Positions 6,896-9,048 of a stretch of 9,048 nucleotides of DNA are shown piece by piece (the first letter of the stretch is position 1; each line of letters opens with the position of its first letter). This DNA comes from an uncultured Duganella sp. (GTDB lineage Bacteria > Pseudomonadota > Gammaproteobacteria > Burkholderiales > Burkholderiaceae): NCBI GenBank assembly GCA_946482635.1, contig CAMLSG010000223.1, positions 1-9,048 on the forward strand. The letters are read 5' to 3'. Under the pieces are notes generated by a model. The model saw only the letters and a program-made list of their open reading frames with translations, had not been told where the DNA came from and searched no databases. Position numbers and translations under genes: made by a program.

Positions 6896-8362
6896 ATGGC
6901 GGTGAAGAAGGTTTTGGCAGTAGCCCTTGCGGCAATTGGTGTCCTGGCTGTTGCGGTTGGCGTCAACACGGCGCGCAGCGGCAGCAAGCAACTGGCGGTG
7001 GAGAAAGCGCCCGCCCTGGCGATTGACGAAGCCGCAGCGGCGCAGCGCCTGGGCGAAGCACTGCGCTTCGTCACCATTTCCGACTACAAGGATGCCGACG
7101 CCAACGCCGCCGAATTCGACAAGCTGCACGCCCACCTGCAAGCCAGCTTCCCCCGCCTGCACGCCGCACTGAAGCGCGAAAATGTCAACGGCAAGGCGCT
7201 GCTCTACACCTGGCAGGGCAGCGATGCCAAGGCCGCGCCGGTGATGTGGATGGCGCACCAGGACGTGGTGCCGATCGCGCCCGGTACCGAAAAGAATTGG
7301 GCGCAGCAACCCTTCGCCGGCGTGGTGCATGACGGCTATATCTGGGGCCGCGGCTCGTGGGACGACAAGGGCAATCTCTACGCGCAGATGGAAGCCATCG
7401 AGATGCTGCTGGCCGCCGGTTTCCAGCCGCGCCGCACCGTCTACCTGGCCTACGGCGCCGACGAGGAAGTCGGCGGCAAGCGCGGTGCGGCGAAGATTGC
7501 CGAATTGCTCAAGTCGCGCGGCGTCAAGCTCGATTACGTGCTGGATGAAGGGCTGATGATCGTGCACGGCATGGTGCCCGGCCTGCAGCCAGGCGCCGCC
7601 ATGGTTGGCGTGGCGGAAAAGGGTTATGCCAGCTACAAGCTGGAACTGGAGACCGCGCCGGGCCATTCCTCGATGCCGCCGCAGGATACCGCCATCGGCA
7701 TGATGAGCAAGGCCCTGGTCGCGCTGGAGGCGAATCCGATGCCGGTGCGCATGGCGGGCTTGCCGCAGCAAAGCTTCGAAATGATGGCGCCCGAAATGAG
7801 CGGCATGAACCGCGTCGCGCTGTCGAACTTCTGGCTGTTCAAGCCGATGCTGGAACGGATGCTGGCCAAGGCGCCGAGCACGAATGCCCTGATCCGCACC
7901 ACCACCGCGCTGACCATCGTCAACGCCGGCGTGAAGGACAACGTCTTGCCGGGCACCGCCAGCGCCACCGTCAATTTCCGCCTGCTGCCTGGCGATACGC
8001 TGGCCGGCGTGGAGCAGCATATGCACCAGGTGATCGGCAACGACAAGGTCCGCATTACCCCTGACGGCGACTTCAATACCGAAGCCTCGCGCGTGGCACG
8101 CCAGGATGGCGCCGCCTTTACGGCGGTGAACCGCACCATCCGCCAGGTCTTCCCGGACGTCGTCGTCGCGCCCGGCCTGATGATCGGCGCCACCGACTCG
8201 CGTTACTTCGATGGGATGAGCGACAGCGTATTGAAATTCGGCCCCGTGCGCGCCCAGCCCGAAGACCTGCCGCGCTTCCACGGCACCAATGAGCGCATGT
8301 CGGTGAAAGGCTATGCGGACATGATCCGTTTCTACCACCAGCTTTTGAAAAACAGCGCCTAG
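6896..8362 (+). CDS. M20 family metallopeptidase, PM20D1/CPS1-like, membrane-anchored or secreted
   Basis: A 488-residue zinc-dependent amidohydrolase/peptidase of family M20. The N-terminus (residues 4-23, hydrophobic after MAVKK) is a signal anchor or signal peptide, so the catalytic part should lie outside the cytoplasm. The full metal site is visible: His121 and Asp123 (MAHQDVVP), bridging Asp156 (GRGSWDDKG), catalytic Glu190 and metal ligand Glu191 (GADEEVGG), Asp217 (VLDEG) and C-terminal His462 (FHGTNER). The central dimerisation or lid domain covers roughly 245-385, beginning near GVAEKGYASYKLELETAPGH. Length, the N-terminal anchor and the VLDEG motif fit the yeast CPS1/mammalian PM20D1 branch rather than short DapE or ArgE enzymes. 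PM20D1 makes and breaks N-acyl amino acids; whether the bacterial members do so is not established here. The start follows a perfect AGGAGG. The stop overlaps the convergent gene in a CTAG. Confidence 0.92.
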   Translation: MAVKKVLAVALAAIGVLAVAVGVNTARSGSKQLAVEKAPALAIDEAAAAQRLGEALRFVTISDYKDADANAAEFDKLHAHLQASFPRLHAALKRENVNGKALLYTWQGSDAKAAPVMWMAHQDVVPIAPGTEKNWAQQPFAGVVHDGYIWGRGSWDDKGNLYAQMEAIEMLLAAGFQPRRTVYLAYGADEEVGGKRGAAKIAELLKSRGVKLDYVLDEGLMIVHGMVPGLQPGAAMVGVAEKGYASYKLELETAPGHSSMPPQDTAIGMMSKALVALEANPMPVRMAGLPQQSFEMMAPEMSGMNRVALSNFWLFKPMLERMLAKAPSTNALIRTTTALTIVNAGVKDNVLPGTASATVNFRLLPGDTLAGVEQHMHQVIGNDKVRITPDGDFNTEASRVARQDGAAFTAVNRTIRQVFPDVVVAPGLMIGATDSRYFDGMSDSVLKFGPVRAQPEDLPRFHGTNERMSVKGYADMIRFYHQLLKNSA

Positions 8363-8682
8363 CGTTTCATTAATAGGCTGATGAAAGTAACGATCATCGC
8401 TGAATTGCTAAGGAAAATGACGACGAGCATACCGAAGAGCCACCGGAACTGCTCCTCCTGCCGCTTTTGCGTGAAGTCGTTTCGATTGATGATGTGAATC
8501 GTAAGCCTTTGTTCAGCAGCCTGGATTTCGTTGCGGACGCGTAACTCCGACTGGGCAACGCTGTTGTCAATGTATTGCTTCAAGGAGACGAACTCGTGAT
8601 GCTGCAAATCCACTTTCTTCTCCAGTACAGTGACCCTGGATTCCAGATCGTCACCTGATGGTTTCGGAGTAGGTGCGTTCAT
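8359..8682 (-). CDS. Hypothetical small protein: coiled coil with one C-terminal membrane segment
   Basis: The 107-residue product is not recognised as a named family. It has a short Pro-rich polar N-terminus (1-12), two stretches with heptad-like hydrophobic spacing (about 13-35 and 43-65, rich in Glu, Gln, Lys and Arg), and one strongly hydrophobic segment (about 81-104) followed only by MKR. This predicts a tail-anchored inner-membrane protein with a cytoplasmic coiled coil. The start ATG at 8682 has an excellent AAAGGAG (8695-8689) six bases upstream, which supports a real gene. GC content is about 49% by hand count, far below the 65-68% of its neighbours, suggesting recent acquisition. 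The layout is reminiscent of phage XhlA-type proteins or of other coiled-coil/tail-anchor families, but no sequence match is claimed. Its TAG stop shares CTAG with the convergent M20 gene. Confidence 0.7.
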   Translation of the reverse strand: MNAPTPKPSGDDLESRVTVLEKKVDLQHHEFVSLKQYIDNSVAQSELRVRNEIQAAEQRLTIHIINRNDFTQKRQEEQFRWLFGMLVVIFLSNSAMIVTFISLLMKR

Positions 8683-8688
8683 TTTAGG

Positions 8689-8695
8689 CTCCTTT
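8689..8695 (-). promoter_or_regulatory. Ribosome binding site of the coiled-coil gene
   Basis: Read on the - strand this is AAAGGAG, six bases before the ATG at 8682. It is one of the best Shine-Dalgarno matches in the window and supports that start. No convincing promoter was seen in the 50 or so bases between it and the terminator upstream. Confidence 0.8.
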
Positions 8696-8747
8696 GGCGT
8701 GGGGTGACTGCTTTGATCACGCTGTTGACCAGGAGTTCCCGCAAGCG

Positions 8748-8779
8748 AAAAAAAATGCCGCCCAGGTGGGCGGCATTTT
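8748..8779 (-). terminator. Intrinsic terminator downstream of the symporter gene
   Basis: A perfect 12-base-pair hairpin: left arm AAAATGCCGCCC (8752-8763), loop AGGT (8764-8767), right arm GGGCGGCATTTT (8768-8779). Read on the - strand, the stem is followed by a run of eight T (complement of A at 8748-8755, four of them within the stem), which is the classical signature. It begins 17 bases after the symporter stop. In the + direction the stem ends in TTTT and could also stop transcripts from the M20 operon, making it possibly bidirectional. Confidence 0.93.
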
Positions 8780-8796
8780 CATTGGGGCGCTTTGCC

Positions 8797-9048
8797 TTAA
8801 GGCAGCGGGCGGTCGGACAGTTCGCGGTCGTCGGTCGAGACCAGCTCGCCTTCCCACTTCGCGACAACCGCGGTGGCGATGGAGTTGCCGACCACGTTGG
8901 TGGCGGAACGCGCCATGTCGAGGAAGTGGTCGATGCCCAGCAGCAGGACCAGGCCGGCTTCGGGGATCTTGAACTGCGACAGGGTCGCGGCGATCACCAC
9001 CAGCGAGGCGCGCGGCACGCCGGCCATGCCCTTGGAGGTCAGCATCAG
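8797..9048 (-). CDS. Dicarboxylate/amino acid:cation symporter (DAACS family), C-terminal fragment
   Basis: The last 83 residues of a membrane symporter of the glutamate/C4-dicarboxylate family (GltP, DctA, GltPh); the rest lies beyond the right edge. Visible landmarks: [13 protein letters not shown], corresponding to hairpin HP2, and helix TM8 in [22 protein letters not shown], where Asp, Arg and Asn of the D-M-x-R-x-x-x-N pattern occupy the substrate-binding positions known from GltPh (Asp394, Arg397, Asn401). The Arg fits an acidic substrate such as glutamate, aspartate or succinate. The position of the GltPh sodium ligand Asp405 is Asn here (VVGNS), as I recall for E. coli DctA, which hints at different cation coupling; this is inference. 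The gene ends in TAA at 8797-8799, followed by a strong terminator. DctA versus GltP cannot be decided from this fragment. Confidence 0.93.
   Translation of the reverse strand: MMLTSKGMAGVPRASLVVIAATLSQFKIPEAGLVLLLGIDHFLDMARSATNVVGNSIATAVVAKWEGELVSTDDRELSDRPLP

Noticed and set aside
6875..8338. A 487-codon - strand open frame opposite the M20 peptidase
   Set aside because: Same shadow pattern; the + strand frame has the full set of M20 metal ligands and a strong ribosome binding site.
8679..8867. A 62-codon - strand open frame over the symporter end and the terminator
   Set aside because: It runs through an intrinsic terminator and overlaps the symporter coding end in another frame; the real downstream start is the ATG at 8682 with AAAGGAG.

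Overview
The window is a stretch of high-GC bacterial chromosome that looks like a betaproteobacterium, most likely of the Burkholderiales/Oxalobacteraceae (Massilia-like) kind. This placement is inferred from the style of the encoded proteins (FadD, YciA, Atm1-type ABC exporter, PM20D1-like M20 peptidase, PhoD) and from strong G/C bias at third codon positions. It could not be tested by a search. Coding density is very high. I saw no tRNA, rRNA, CRISPR array, insertion sequence or integrase.

Layout from left to right. (1) Positions 1-2523, + strand: the C-terminal half of one fatty-acyl-CoA ligase, then after a short gap a complete paralogous FadD. (2) Positions 2609-3016, + strand: a small GH24/phage-lysozyme-like gene whose active-site segment is missing. 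(3) Positions 3013-4983, - strand: a two-gene unit in which a YciA-type acyl-CoA thioesterase is followed, one codon after its stop, by a Tat-exported PhoD-type phosphatase/phosphodiesterase. (4) Positions 4984-5043: a short divergent promoter region. (5) Positions 5044-8362, + strand: an Atm1-type ABC exporter followed by a membrane-anchored M20 metallopeptidase of the PM20D1/CPS1 kind, with a strong ribosome binding site between them. (6) Positions 8359-8682, - strand: a small low-GC gene for a coiled-coil protein with one C-terminal membrane segment. (7) From 8748 to the right edge, - strand: a clear intrinsic terminator and the C-terminal end of a dicarboxylate/amino acid:cation symporter.

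How the genes may work together. The left part concerns acyl-CoA chemistry: two ligases make acyl-CoA, and the thioesterase, on the other strand, hydrolyses it. The exporter/peptidase pair looks like an operon that may export a thiol or peptide conjugate and process an amide-bonded compound outside the cytoplasm; that link is inference. Both convergent gene junctions (3013-3016 and 8359-8362) have stop codons overlapping by four bases, leaving no room for a terminator. Most of the window is ordinary metabolism. The most unusual items are the active-site-deleted lysozyme homologue, the low-GC coiled-coil/membrane gene, and the exporter plus PM20D1-like pair. I did not find convincing evidence of a wholly new multi-gene system.
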